Shown here: positions 41,863-50,593 of the stretch, in pieces
Layout of the letters: each line of letters begins with the position of its first letter
How positions within the stretch are numbered: position 1 is the first letter of the stretch
DNA from: Bradyrhizobium sp. CB2312
GTDB taxonomy: Bacteria; Pseudomonadota; Alphaproteobacteria; Rhizobiales; Xanthobacteraceae
Assembly (NCBI RefSeq): GCF_029714425.1
Contig: NZ_CP121668.1
Location: 3,741,501-3,805,500 of the forward strand
Direction: 5' to 3'
Length of the DNA: 64,000 nucleotides
Notes under the pieces: generated by a model
What the model was told of the DNA's origin: nothing
The model's input: the letters and a program-made list of their open reading frames with translations, nothing else
Database searches by the model: none
Position numbers and translations under genes: made by a program

Positions 41863-43215
41863 TCAGGAGGAACGTTTGAGCACGACCCGCTCGATCTTGC
41901 CCACGATGACGAGATAGGCGAAGGCAGCCACCAGCGCGTTGAGACCTACGAACAGCAGCGCGCCGTTGAACGAGCCGGTCGCGGCCAGGATGTAGCCGAT
42001 CACGATTGGCGTGGTGATCGAGGAGAGATTGCCGAAGGTGTTGAACAGGCCGCCGGAGACGCCGCCGGCTTCCTTCGGCGAGGTGTCGGAGACCACCGCC
42101 CAGCCCAGCGCGCCGATGCCCTTGCCGAAGAAGGCGAGCGCCATGAAGCCGACCACCAGCGCCTGTCCGTCGACATAGTTGCAGGCGATGATCGACATCG
42201 ACAACAGCATGCCGCCGACGATCGGGATCTTGCGCGCCATGGTCAGCGAGCCGGTCCTGCGCAGGATCGCATCGGAGATGATGCCGCCGAGCACGCCGCC
42301 GATGAAGCCGCACAGCGCCGGCAGCGTCGCGACGAAACCGGCTTGCAGGATCGACAGGCCGCGCTCCTTGACGAGATAGACCGGAAACCAGGTCAGGAAG
42401 AAATAGGTCAGCGTGTTGATGCAGTACTGGCCGAGATAGACGCCGAGCATCATGCGGTTGGAGAGCAGCTGGCGGATGTGGTCCCAACCGGAGCCGGATT
42501 CCTGCGCACGCTCGCGCAGCAGATCGTCCTTGGGCGCGTCGAGATCGACCAGCGCGCCGCCGTCCCTGATGTAGTCGAATTCCGCCTCATTGATCGAAGG
42601 ATGCTCTTTCGGGCCGTAGATGGTCTTGAGCCAGACGATGCCCATGATGACGCCAAGCGCACCCATCACGAAGAACACATAGCGCCAGCCGTAATCGTGC
42701 GCGATCCAGCCCATCAGCGGCGCGAAGATCACGGTGGCGAAATACTGCCCCGAATTGAAGAAGGCCGACGCGGTGCCGCGCTCGTTGCCGGGAAACCACG
42801 CCGCGACGATGCGGGCGTTGGCGGGGAAGGACGGCGCCTCGGCGATGCCGACCAGCAGGCGAAGCACGAACAGCACGGCGATGGCGACGCCGGCACTGAG
42901 GAAGCCGACCCAGCCCTGCATCAGCGTGAACAGCGACCAGACGATGATGCTGAAGGCATAGACGAGGCGCGAGCCGTAGCGGTCGAGCAGCCAGCCGCCC
43001 GGCACTTGGGCAACGACATAGGACCAGCCGAAGGCCGAGAAGATCCAGCCCATGGCGACGGGATCGAGATGCAGCTCCTTGGAAAGCGCGGGGCCGGCGA
43101 TCGACAGCGTGGCGCGGTCGGCATAATTGACGGTGGTGACCAGGAACAACATGGTCACGATGAACAGCCTGACGCGAGACCTCCTCACGTCCGCTGTGGA
43201 CACCACTGCGCTCAT
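41863..43215 (-). CDS. gudP: MFS aldarate transporter (GudP/ACS family)
   Basis: The 450-residue protein has about 12 membrane helices. TTVNYADRATLSIAGPALSKELHLDPVAMGWIFSAFGWSYVVAQVPGGWLLDRYG is the anion:cation symporter family opening, and the later AEAPSFPANARIVAAWFPGNERGTA loop is the family signature. It probably imports glucarate and galactarate with protons. The ATG at 43215 is preferred over the GTG three bases earlier. An insertion of about 45 residues in the central loop holds DAPKDDLLRERAQESG. Confidence 0.85.
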   Translation of the reverse strand: MSAVVSTADVRRSRVRLFIVTMLFLVTTVNYADRATLSIAGPALSKELHLDPVAMGWIFSAFGWSYVVAQVPGGWLLDRYGSRLVYAFSIIVWSLFTLMQGWVGFLSAGVAIAVLFVLRLLVGIAEAPSFPANARIVAAWFPGNERGTASAFFNSGQYFATVIFAPLMGWIAHDYGWRYVFFVMGALGVIMGIVWLKTIYGPKEHPSINEAEFDYIRDGGALVDLDAPKDDLLRERAQESGSGWDHIRQLLSNRMMLGVYLGQYCINTLTYFFLTWFPVYLVKERGLSILQAGFVATLPALCGFIGGVLGGIISDAILRRTGSLTMARKIPIVGGMLLSMSIIACNYVDGQALVVGFMALAFFGKGIGALGWAVVSDTSPKEAGGVSGGLFNTFGNLSSITTPIVIGYILAATGSFNGALLFVGLNALVAAFAYLVIVGKIERVVLKRSS

Positions 43216-43381
43216 CACGCGCCTCCTTACAACTCGAAACGTTTCCTCAAGGCGACTCCTAGAGGCGCGCGCGGCAAAGTGTCCAAGTTGAAGGGAGTAT
43301 CGATCGATGCCGTTTTTGGATTGATGGAACGGCGGGTCGAGGGGAACGATCGCGAGGGTGGCGAGATGCTGGCCCCAAGCT

Positions 43382-43461
43382 CGTCATTGCGAGCGCAGCG
43401 AAGCAATCCAGAATCTTTCCGCGGAGGGACTCTGGATTGCTTCGCTGCGCTCGCAATGACG
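43382..43461. repeat. Palindromic element, CGTCATTGCGAG / AGCGAAGCAATCCAGA family, full copy
   Basis: The arms CGTCATTGCGAGCGCAGC and GCTGCGCTCGCAATGACG are perfect complements and the inner arms AGCGAAGCAATCCAGA are also present. It is the most symmetric of the three copies in the window. It lies between the convergent-spaced SGNH gene end and the transporter start. Confidence 0.85.
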
Positions 43462-43486
43462 GTGTAGGGAGAGTTGGTCTTCGCTG

Positions 43487-45439
43487 CTACTGCCGCGCGC
43501 TCGGCAGCAGCTGAGGCAGGAATCCGCGCGTCACACCCGGCGGCACGGCGTCGAGACCAAGTACTGCGCTTGCCGCCGGCAGCGCTGCGTCCGCCATCGC
43601 CGCATGGCCTTCCGCGCTCGGATGCACGGCGCCGCCATAGACTGCGGAGAGTACGCCCCAGGTGGCGTCGTGGATGTCGGTCGGCTGGCTCGCGGCCGGC
43701 AAGCCTTGCGGATAGGTCATCGCGGCAAAATAGCTGTCGTTGGCGTCGCGGATCCAGCGCGCGCGGGGCAGGTAGGCGCGGTACTCCGAGGCGCCGCGGC
43801 CGCACAGCATCGGCTGGCTAGCGGCGCTCACGATGTCAGGGTTAAAGCTCTGGCCGTTCTCGGCAAAGCAGCTGCGGTCGAATTCGGGATCGTTGCCCGA
43901 ATGCGCGCAAAAGCCGTGGTCGGCGAACGTGGCCTGATGTGCATCGACGAAGGTCATGCGGTCGGCTTCGGGATCGCGGCACAGTGCGCCGCGGGTGCAG
44001 GTGGCGAGCCCCTTCAGCTGCGGCAGGAATTCCGTGTCGACGAAGGTCGAGACGCGCGCGAGGCGTTGCGCGTCGGCGTTGAAGGACGGATGGATGTCGA
44101 AGCCGGCGCGGCCGCCGCGGCAGGGCACGCCGCCATCGGCAAGCGCCGGATTGGCGTAGGAGACATAGACCACGTGCGAGAGGTCGCCGCCGACGAGCGG
44201 CTTCAAGGCCTCGCGCAGGCGAACGAAGTTCTGCGGCAGCTCGCGCGCCAGCGCGTCGCGGGAATCGTCGACGCTCGCCATCACGCCGGAGCGGCGGAAC
44301 AGCGCGCGCTCGGTCGCGGTGTCGACGATGACGTCGGCGACGAGGCCGGAGAAATAGACGTCGTTGGCGCCGACCGAGAGCAGCACGAGGTCGAGCGTGC
44401 GATCTGGCTGGCGCTTCCTGGCGGCGGTGAGCGCTTCGCGCAGCTCGGCGACCTGAGCATTCACGCTGGTGTTGCAGACGCCGGTCTTGCCGGGCGGGCA
44501 TTCGCGGGCGCGCTGCGAGCCGAGCAGCCCGTCGCCGATGCTGGCGCCGGTGCAGGCGAGCGGCAGATAGGTCACGGCGATGTGGGTGTAGCGCACCGCG
44601 AGCGCCAGCGCGGTGCGGGTCTGGTAGCTGTAGAGCGAGCGATGGCACGGCGAGTTGAACCAGAGCGCGCCGTAATGCTGCCAGTTGGCGAGCGTGTCCG
44701 GCGCCTCGCAGGCGCGCCCACCTTTGTAACCGGCGCGGCTCGGCCGGTAGTATTGCGCGCCGGCGGTGCCGAGGTAGGAGCGGAAGCAGAAGCCTTCGTC
44801 CGACAGCGCCAGCGGCCGGTCCGGATTGCCTTCGCCGGAGGCGATGCTGTCCCCGAGGCCGGCGATGAAGATATCGCGGACCTGGATCTCGGCCTGGACG
44901 CGCTGGGTCGGATCGGAGCCGGAGGAGACGTCGACGGTCGCGACCGTCTGCTTGCCGTAGCGGACGCGCAAATTGACCGGCTCGGCGCAGTCGAAGGTCG
45001 ATTGTTGCGGCCCGTCGCCGTCGTCGAAGCTCCAGGCGCAGGTGGCGCCGACCGGCACTGCGCCGGTCAGGCGCACGGTGACGGGGTGGTCGATCGGGGT
45101 GATGTAGTTCTCTTTGAAGTTGTCACGGGTGCAGGGCTGGTTGACCCGGCCCTGCACGTCGATGCAGAGCCGGTTGACCATGTTGCGGGCCCAGCCGCGG
45201 CCCTCGCTCTGGAGCTCCAGCGATTGTTCGGCGGCGAGGATGCTGCGGTTACGCGCATTCTCGACATGGAGCAGGAAGTCGCGCTCCTCGCGGAACAGGC
45301 GGAAGCGGTTGCGCACCTCCCAATTGATCTGCATCGCGCCGGCATCCTGCGCGGCTGCGCGCCCAGACGGCCAAACGGTCAAAATCCCGGCAAGCAGCAG
45401 GGCGCAGGCAGAGAGGGTGCGAAGGGGAAGTCGGATCAT
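43487..45439 (-). CDS. Large exported SGNH/GDSL-family hydrolase
   Basis: The 650-residue protein has a signal peptide (residues 1-30, ending near AAA-QDAG). After a ~180-residue N-terminal beta-rich region it has a SGNH hydrolase domain with GLGDSIASGEGNPD (block I, catalytic Ser), VGANDVYFSG (block III, Asn), and HPSAEGHAAMAD (block V, catalytic His). Several Cys pairs occur in the mature protein. The substrate is unknown; esters of envelope polysaccharides or lipids are possible. It is longer than typical SGNH lipases. Confidence 0.8.
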   Translation of the reverse strand: MIRLPLRTLSACALLLAGILTVWPSGRAAAQDAGAMQINWEVRNRFRLFREERDFLLHVENARNRSILAAEQSLELQSEGRGWARNMVNRLCIDVQGRVNQPCTRDNFKENYITPIDHPVTVRLTGAVPVGATCAWSFDDGDGPQQSTFDCAEPVNLRVRYGKQTVATVDVSSGSDPTQRVQAEIQVRDIFIAGLGDSIASGEGNPDRPLALSDEGFCFRSYLGTAGAQYYRPSRAGYKGGRACEAPDTLANWQHYGALWFNSPCHRSLYSYQTRTALALAVRYTHIAVTYLPLACTGASIGDGLLGSQRARECPPGKTGVCNTSVNAQVAELREALTAARKRQPDRTLDLVLLSVGANDVYFSGLVADVIVDTATERALFRRSGVMASVDDSRDALARELPQNFVRLREALKPLVGGDLSHVVYVSYANPALADGGVPCRGGRAGFDIHPSFNADAQRLARVSTFVDTEFLPQLKGLATCTRGALCRDPEADRMTFVDAHQATFADHGFCAHSGNDPEFDRSCFAENGQSFNPDIVSAASQPMLCGRGASEYRAYLPRARWIRDANDSYFAAMTYPQGLPAASQPTDIHDATWGVLSAVYGGAVHPSAEGHAAMADAALPAASAVLGLDAVPPGVTRGFLPQLLPSARQ

Positions 45440-45535
45440 GGCCCGCGTCTTCAACGGCAAAGTTGAGGCGGAAATAAGAGAGCATTGCTCCCCCGCGTGC
45501 AACCTTTGTCTGCCGCTTTTGCGGGCGGGCGCGGC

Positions 45536-46618
45536 TCAGCGCTTGCTGGCCTGCCGCACCAGACGCTCGCGCTCCATGGGCGTCACCTGCTTGGGCAGAT
45601 TAGCCTGCGCGCAGGCCTCCGCCAGCCGCCGCCGCTCCTGCCAGGGCTGGACCACGTTCATCCAGAGCTCGCGCGCGCCCATGATGGAGATGGCGAGGCC
45701 GAACGGGATCACGAAGTAGAGGATGCGGAACACCAGCAGCGTCGCCAGAAGCTGCTCGCGGCCGAATTCGGGCAGCGCCACCAGCATCGCGGCATCGAAC
45801 ACGCCGATCGAGCCGGGGGCATGGCTGGCAAAGCCCAGCAGCGTCGCCAGGATGAATACGACGGCGAGCGAGAGGAAATCGATCTGCGGAGTGGCCGGCA
45901 CCAGCAGGTACATCGCCAGCGCGCAGAAGCCGAGATCGACCACGCCGATCAGGATCTGCACCAAGGTCAGCGGCGCTGACGGCAGCACGACCTTCCAGCC
46001 CTTCTGTCCGAGCTCGCGGCGCTTCTCGCCCATGCAGAGCCAGACCAGGTAAGCGCCGATCGAGGCGAGGCCGCCGAACGCGATCAGCCGGTTGATCGAG
46101 GACGGCAGCTGATCCATGTACGAGGCGGCGTCGGGATGGATCGCCATGCCGATGGAGAGCACGAAGATGTTACCGAGCCAGAAGGTCAGCCCCGACAGGA
46201 AGCAGATCTTGGCGACATCGATCGCATTCAGCCCGTAATCCGAATAGATCCGGAAGCGGATCGCGCCGCCGGTAAAAACCGTGGCGCCGATGTTGTGGCC
46301 GATCGAATAGGACGTGAAGCTGGAAAGTGCTGCGATGCGATAGGGCACATGCTTCTTGCCGATCGTTCGCAATGCAAAAAAGTCGTAGAAGGTCAGCGTA
46401 CAGAACGCGAAGACGACGCAGATCGCCGCGAGCCCGATATTTTCCCGGGGAATCTCGGTCAGCGCGGTCAGGATGACGCCGGTATCGATGCCTTTGAGGG
46501 TACGCACAAGCGTGGTGACCGCGAAGGCGATGATGAAGACGCTCGCGGCAATTCCGAGCCGTCGCCAGCCGATCCATCGTTTGAAGCCGCGTTTCAGCGC
46601 GGTCAGCAGTCCGTGCAT
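45536..46618 (-). CDS. YbhN-type lysylphosphatidylglycerol synthase-like membrane protein
   Basis: The 360-residue protein has about 8 membrane helices. FFALRTIGKKHVPYRIAALSSFTSYSIGHNIGATVFTGGAIRFRIYS is the LPG-synthase transmembrane-region signature with the conserved SxxIGxxxG pattern, and ATLLGFASHAPGSIGVFDAAMLV follows. It lacks the C-terminal tRNA-dependent transferase domain of MprF. It is probably a YbhN-like lipid flippase-type protein. The start at 46618 has GGGAGGA upstream. Confidence 0.83.
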   Translation of the reverse strand: MHGLLTALKRGFKRWIGWRRLGIAASVFIIAFAVTTLVRTLKGIDTGVILTALTEIPRENIGLAAICVVFAFCTLTFYDFFALRTIGKKHVPYRIAALSSFTSYSIGHNIGATVFTGGAIRFRIYSDYGLNAIDVAKICFLSGLTFWLGNIFVLSIGMAIHPDAASYMDQLPSSINRLIAFGGLASIGAYLVWLCMGEKRRELGQKGWKVVLPSAPLTLVQILIGVVDLGFCALAMYLLVPATPQIDFLSLAVVFILATLLGFASHAPGSIGVFDAAMLVALPEFGREQLLATLLVFRILYFVIPFGLAISIMGARELWMNVVQPWQERRRLAEACAQANLPKQVTPMERERLVRQASKR

Positions 46619-46927
46619 TCATCCTCCCGGCAGGGGGCAAGATCGACAGGGCCAGGCATTGGCCAGTCGGCCGCGACCACGGCCCGTGGGCGTCGATCGC
46701 TAAGCATGTTGTAGCTCATTTAAGGCAAAAACGGCGACTTGTGCAGCCCTTGACAACGATAGGTTCTGCTTTGGACCTGCGACCTTTGTCATATGCGGTT
46801 CACATCCGAGGCGCGTTAAGCATATGAGTCGTAATGCGCGGCTTGGATCGCGTGTCGGTATTTTGACATCATTTCAAATCCTGGGGCCCGCTTCCTTGTT
46901 CCAGCGCAAGCGCAAGGCGGCTTTTTT
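46619..46927. other. Intergenic region upstream of the DUF892 gene
   Basis: No gene, repeat or hairpin of note is seen in these bases. An overlapping open frame on the plus strand (46824-47123) runs through the candidate promoter and into the DUF892 gene in another frame and is not credible. Confidence 0.5.
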
Positions 46928-46952
46928 GGAACGTCGATGCTGCGCGCCCGTT
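46928..46952 (+). promoter_or_regulatory. Candidate EcfG general-stress promoter
   Basis: GGAAC at 46928-46932 and CGTT at 46949-46952 are separated by exactly 16 bases, which matches the EcfG consensus GGAAC-N16/17-CGTT. It gives a leader of about 90 bases for the DUF892 gene, a family often in the alphaproteobacterial general stress regulon. Confidence 0.65.
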
Positions 46953-47046
46953 AGCGCCCCATCAGCAATCGAACATGGCGGAATAAGCGGCTTTTTCGTG
47001 GAAGCCGATGCCTGCGTGTTCCCGAAACCGAAAGAGGATCGGAACG

Positions 47047-47553
47047 ATGGGACTGTTCACAAAAGACATCAAGACCATGAACGACCTGTTCGTGCACCAG
47101 CTCCAGGACATCTATTACGCTGAGCAGCAGCTCACCAAGGCGCTGCCGAAAATGGCACATAAGGCCACCGATCCGCAGTTGAAGCAGGGCTTTTTGACGC
47201 ACCTCGAGGAAACCAAGCAGCACGTCGCGCGGCTCGAGGAAGTGTTCAAGATACACGGCGTCGCCGTCAAGGCGGTCGATTGCCCGGCGATCGACGGCAT
47301 CATCGAGGAGGCCGACGAGACCGCCGGCGAAGTCGCCGACAAGGCGGTGCTGGACGCCGCGCTGATCAATGCGGCGCAGGCCGCGGAGCATTACGAGATC
47401 GTCCGCTACGGCAGCCTGATCGCCTGGGCCAAGCAGCTCGGCCGCAATGACTGCGCCAATGTGCTCGCCAAGACGCTGGAGGAGGAGAAGGCGACCGACA
47501 AGAAGCTGACGACGCTCGCCGAGAGCAAGATCAATCTGCGCGCCGCGAGCTAG
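47047..47553 (+). CDS. DUF892 (YciE/YciF-like) ferritin-like protein
   Basis: The 168-residue protein is a four-helix bundle of the DUF892 family: LFVHQLQDIYYAEQQLTKALPKMAHKA, LTHLEETKQHVARLEEVF, and INAAQAAEHYEIVRYGSLIAWA, with Glu/His positions of a ferritin-like di-iron site. These proteins are induced by stress in many bacteria; their function is unclear. The ATG at 47047 is preferred to the in-frame one at 47008. Confidence 0.85.
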   Translation: MGLFTKDIKTMNDLFVHQLQDIYYAEQQLTKALPKMAHKATDPQLKQGFLTHLEETKQHVARLEEVFKIHGVAVKAVDCPAIDGIIEEADETAGEVADKAVLDAALINAAQAAEHYEIVRYGSLIAWAKQLGRNDCANVLAKTLEEEKATDKKLTTLAESKINLRAAS

Positions 47554-47604
47554 CGACCCATCTCGTCTGGAGACGCCGTGCAGCCGTGCGGCGTCCCCTT
47601 CGGT

Positions 47605-48849
47605 CTATTCGTCTTGCGGCACCGCTTGACCGGCCTGGTATTTCAGTCCGAACATCAGGGCGATCACCGCGAAGGCTGCAATGGTCGCGGCAAACACCAG
47701 GCTCGCCACGGTCAAGCTGGTCAGGGTCGAGAGCACGCCGATCCCGATCACCGGAAGCGCGTTTCCGAGAAAGCAGCAGATGAAATAGGCCGAGACCACC
47801 TCGGCACGGCGATCATCCGGCGCGATCTGGTTCACCACCTGCAAGCTGCCGCGATAGCCGAGGCCCGCCGCCACGCCGCAGGTCGCGGTCGAGGCGATCA
47901 TCACGCCGAGCGATCCCACGAATTGTGCCGTCACGAGCAGGGCAAGGCTCGGCAGCATCAGTCCGAGCGACCACAGCATGGCGGCGCGGCTGGAAAGGGA
48001 GCGCGTCAGCGCGATGACCAGCGCCACGGCAGCCGCCAGCTCGAGGAAGATCGCGCCGGCGACGGCGTGGCTGGTGACATGCAGCTCATTGGCGAGCACG
48101 CTCGGTGCCAGCGCGGCGAAAAAGGCGACGAGGGCCATGGCGCCAAAGCCTGTCACCGCGGGCGCGACGAAGCGGGGCCGGATCGACGACGGGACGCCGG
48201 CACGCGGTCGGATCGACAGCTGCGCGAACGCGGTCAGCGGCCGATCCACGGTCTCGCGCGCGAAGGCGAGGAGGGCCGCGACGACGACCAGCACCGCGAG
48301 GTAGGCGATGAAGGGCGTTTGCAGCGGAAGTGCGACATATTCGGCAAGCACGCCGGCGATCAACGCGCCGAGGCCGAGGCCGGTGAAATTCGCGATCGTC
48401 GCGATCACGGTGGCGCGGGAACGATCCTGCTCGGCGATCAGTTCGGCGAGCCACGCAGTGCCGGTTCCGGCGCCGATCCCGATGGCAAGGCCGCTCAGCA
48501 CGCGTGCCACGTAAAGCGAAGCGACCCCGTGTGCGAGCAGGAAGACCAATGCGCCCGCGATGGCGATGCCAACGGCAATGACCGCCGTGCGTCGCCGCCC
48601 GACCTCGTCCGACATCCGGCCGAAGACCAGCAGTGCGGTCAAATTGCCGATGACGTAGACGGCATAGATCAGCGTCAGCGTGATCTGGGAGAAGCCGAAC
48701 TGCTGCTTGTAGATGACGTAGAGCGGGGTTGCGATGGTGCTGCCGGCGAACAGGACGCCAATCAGGCATCCGACGGCAATGATGGTTGCGGTCTTGCCGA
48801 ACTCCGATCTTGCGCCACTCGGAATCGAGGTGTTGCCAACTCTTGCCAT
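47605..48849 (-). CDS. MFS transporter, 12-helix
   Basis: The 414-residue protein has 12 hydrophobic segments, the loop motif VFGRMSDEVGRRRTAVIAVGI between helices 2 and 3, and ARVLSGLAIGIGAGTGTAWLAEL. It resembles drug or sugar efflux carriers, but the substrate is unknown. The ATG at 48849 is preferred over the longer frame (to 48987), which adds a Lys/Arg-rich leader. It is divergent from a second MFS gene and shares a control region with it. Confidence 0.8.
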   Translation of the reverse strand: MARVGNTSIPSGARSEFGKTATIIAVGCLIGVLFAGSTIATPLYVIYKQQFGFSQITLTLIYAVYVIGNLTALLVFGRMSDEVGRRRTAVIAVGIAIAGALVFLLAHGVASLYVARVLSGLAIGIGAGTGTAWLAELIAEQDRSRATVIATIANFTGLGLGALIAGVLAEYVALPLQTPFIAYLAVLVVVAALLAFARETVDRPLTAFAQLSIRPRAGVPSSIRPRFVAPAVTGFGAMALVAFFAALAPSVLANELHVTSHAVAGAIFLELAAAVALVIALTRSLSSRAAMLWSLGLMLPSLALLVTAQFVGSLGVMIASTATCGVAAGLGYRGSLQVVNQIAPDDRRAEVVSAYFICCFLGNALPVIGIGVLSTLTSLTVASLVFAATIAAFAVIALMFGLKYQAGQAVPQDE

Positions 48850-48983
48850 GAGGTCACTGCCGAGAGGGGAACATGAAGGGGTCAACAGAGGCAATCTCGC
48901 CCTGTTCCCATGCTTCCGCGCGTACGGGAGTTGCATGGCGAGCAGGGCGCGAAGCTTCGTTGTTTGTTGCTGAAGGATACGAT

Positions 48984-49016
48984 TCATCGCGCGATGATGT
49001 TTCGATCATAATCGAA
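48984..49016. promoter_or_regulatory. Two adjacent palindromes between divergent MFS genes
   Basis: TCATCGCGCGATGA (48984-48997) is a perfect 14-bp palindrome. TTCGAT-CATA-ATCGAA (49001-49016) is a second inverted repeat. Both lie between the divergent exporter genes and are candidate operators for a shared repressor; no regulator gene is adjacent. Confidence 0.5.
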
Positions 49017-49071
49017 TCATGATGGCGCGGTGAAAGCGTATGTTTCGGGTGGGGCTGCAACGAGGTGCAGC

Positions 49072-50481
49072 ATGCGAGCCAACACCATCAAGTATCAAAG
49101 CTTCGACGACAGAGCCGGCGCGCCGCGAGCCCGCTCGCCTCTTGCGACCTCGCTCACGCTGGCGGCGATGAGCCTCGGCTATGGCGTGGTGCAACTCGAC
49201 GTCACCATCGTCAACACCGCGCTCGATGCGATGGGCAGGACGCTCGGCGGCGGCGTTGCCGAGCTGCAATGGGTGGTCAGCGCCTACACCATTGCGTTTG
49301 CCGCCTTCATCCTGACGGCCGGCGCGCTCGGCGACCGCATTGGTGCCAAGCGCATCTTCATGGCGGGGTTCGCGATCTTCACCGCGGCCTCGCTTGCCTG
49401 TGCGCTTTCGCCCAACGCCATCGTCCTGATCGCCGCACGGCTGGTCCAGGGACTGGCGGCGGCGATCCTGGTGCCGAATTCTCTCGCGCTGCTCAACCAT
49501 GCCTATACTGACGACCGTGCGCGCGGCCGCGCCGTCGCGGTCTGGGCGGCCGGCGCGAGTCTCGCGCTCACCGCCGGCCCGTTCGTCGGCGGCGCGTTGA
49601 TCACGCTGGTCGGCTGGCGCGCGATCTTCCTGGTCAACCTGCCGATCGGGCTCGCCGGCTTGTGGCTGAGCTGGCGCTACGCGACCGAGACCACGCGCGC
49701 GACCTCGCGCGAGATCGATCTGCCCGGCCAGCTTGCCGCGATCGGTGCGCTTGGGGCGCTTGCCGGCGCGATCATCGAAGGCGGCGCGCTCGGCTGGGAT
49801 CATCTGGCGGTGATCGGAGCTTTCGTCGTGGCTGCCGTTCTCGCCGTGCTCTTCATCTGGCGCGAGAGCCGCGCGGCGCAGCCGATGCTGCCGCTGGCGT
49901 TGTTCGGTCATCGCCTGTTTACCCTGACCACGATCGTCGGCCTGCTCGTCAATGTCGCGATCTATGGCCTGATCTTCGTGCTCAGCCTGTACTTCCAGCG
50001 CATCAACGGGCTGTCGGCGTGGTGGACGGGTCTCGCCTTCGTGCCGATGATGGGGGCGGTGCTGCCGGTCAACCTGCTGGCGCCGCGCCTTGCCGAACGG
50101 ATCGGCTCGTGCCCGACCATCGTCGTCGGCGCCTGCATCTCGGCGCTCGGCTGCCTCGGTCTGGTCTGGATCGAAGCCGGGACGAGCTATTCCGCGATCT
50201 TTGCCCAGATGATCGCGATCAGCGGCGGGCTCGGCCTGCTGGTGCCGCCGCTGACCTCGACCTTGCTCGGCAGCGTCGAGAAGGCGCGCTCCGGCATCGC
50301 CGCAGGAGTCCTGAATGCGACGCGGCAGACCGGCAGCGTGCTCGGCGTCGCCCTGTTCGGCTCGCTGGTCGCCGCTGAGGGGGCATTCATGACGGGGCTG
50401 CACCTCGCGCTGGTGATCTCCGCGGCCGTCCTGCTGCTGGCGGCCGCCGTGATCGGCGTAGGCGCGCCGGCGCGGGGATGA
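49072..50481 (+). CDS. MFS transporter, DHA2-type (14-helix)
   Basis: The 469-residue protein has about 14 membrane helices. VVQLDVTIVNTALDAMGRTLGG is the D-x-T-I-V-N-A-x-L motif C of the DHA2 family, and LTAGALGDRIGAKRIFMAGFAIF is the loop 2-3 motif. Such transporters export drugs or toxic compounds with protons. The ATG at 49072 is chosen over a GTG at 49030. Confidence 0.83.
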   Translation: MRANTIKYQSFDDRAGAPRARSPLATSLTLAAMSLGYGVVQLDVTIVNTALDAMGRTLGGGVAELQWVVSAYTIAFAAFILTAGALGDRIGAKRIFMAGFAIFTAASLACALSPNAIVLIAARLVQGLAAAILVPNSLALLNHAYTDDRARGRAVAVWAAGASLALTAGPFVGGALITLVGWRAIFLVNLPIGLAGLWLSWRYATETTRATSREIDLPGQLAAIGALGALAGAIIEGGALGWDHLAVIGAFVVAAVLAVLFIWRESRAAQPMLPLALFGHRLFTLTTIVGLLVNVAIYGLIFVLSLYFQRINGLSAWWTGLAFVPMMGAVLPVNLLAPRLAERIGSCPTIVVGACISALGCLGLVWIEAGTSYSAIFAQMIAISGGLGLLVPPLTSTLLGSVEKARSGIAAGVLNATRQTGSVLGVALFGSLVAAEGAFMTGLHLALVISAAVLLLAAAVIGVGAPARG

Positions 50482-50593
50482 ACAATGTGAGCGAACGCAC
50501 ACATCTTCCGTTCACCAACCCAGAAACAGGCACGCAGCGAGTTACCGATCGTCCACCTCTATCGGTTCAAGTGCGGCGCGATAGGGGCCGGCA

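Noticed and set aside
46824..47123. Plus-strand 99-codon frame upstream of the DUF892 gene
   Set aside because: It overlaps the candidate EcfG promoter and the DUF892 start in another frame, with no domain.
47572..47595. Terminator after the DUF892 gene
   Set aside because: A 7-bp stem is present but there is no T run after it, so I did not list it.
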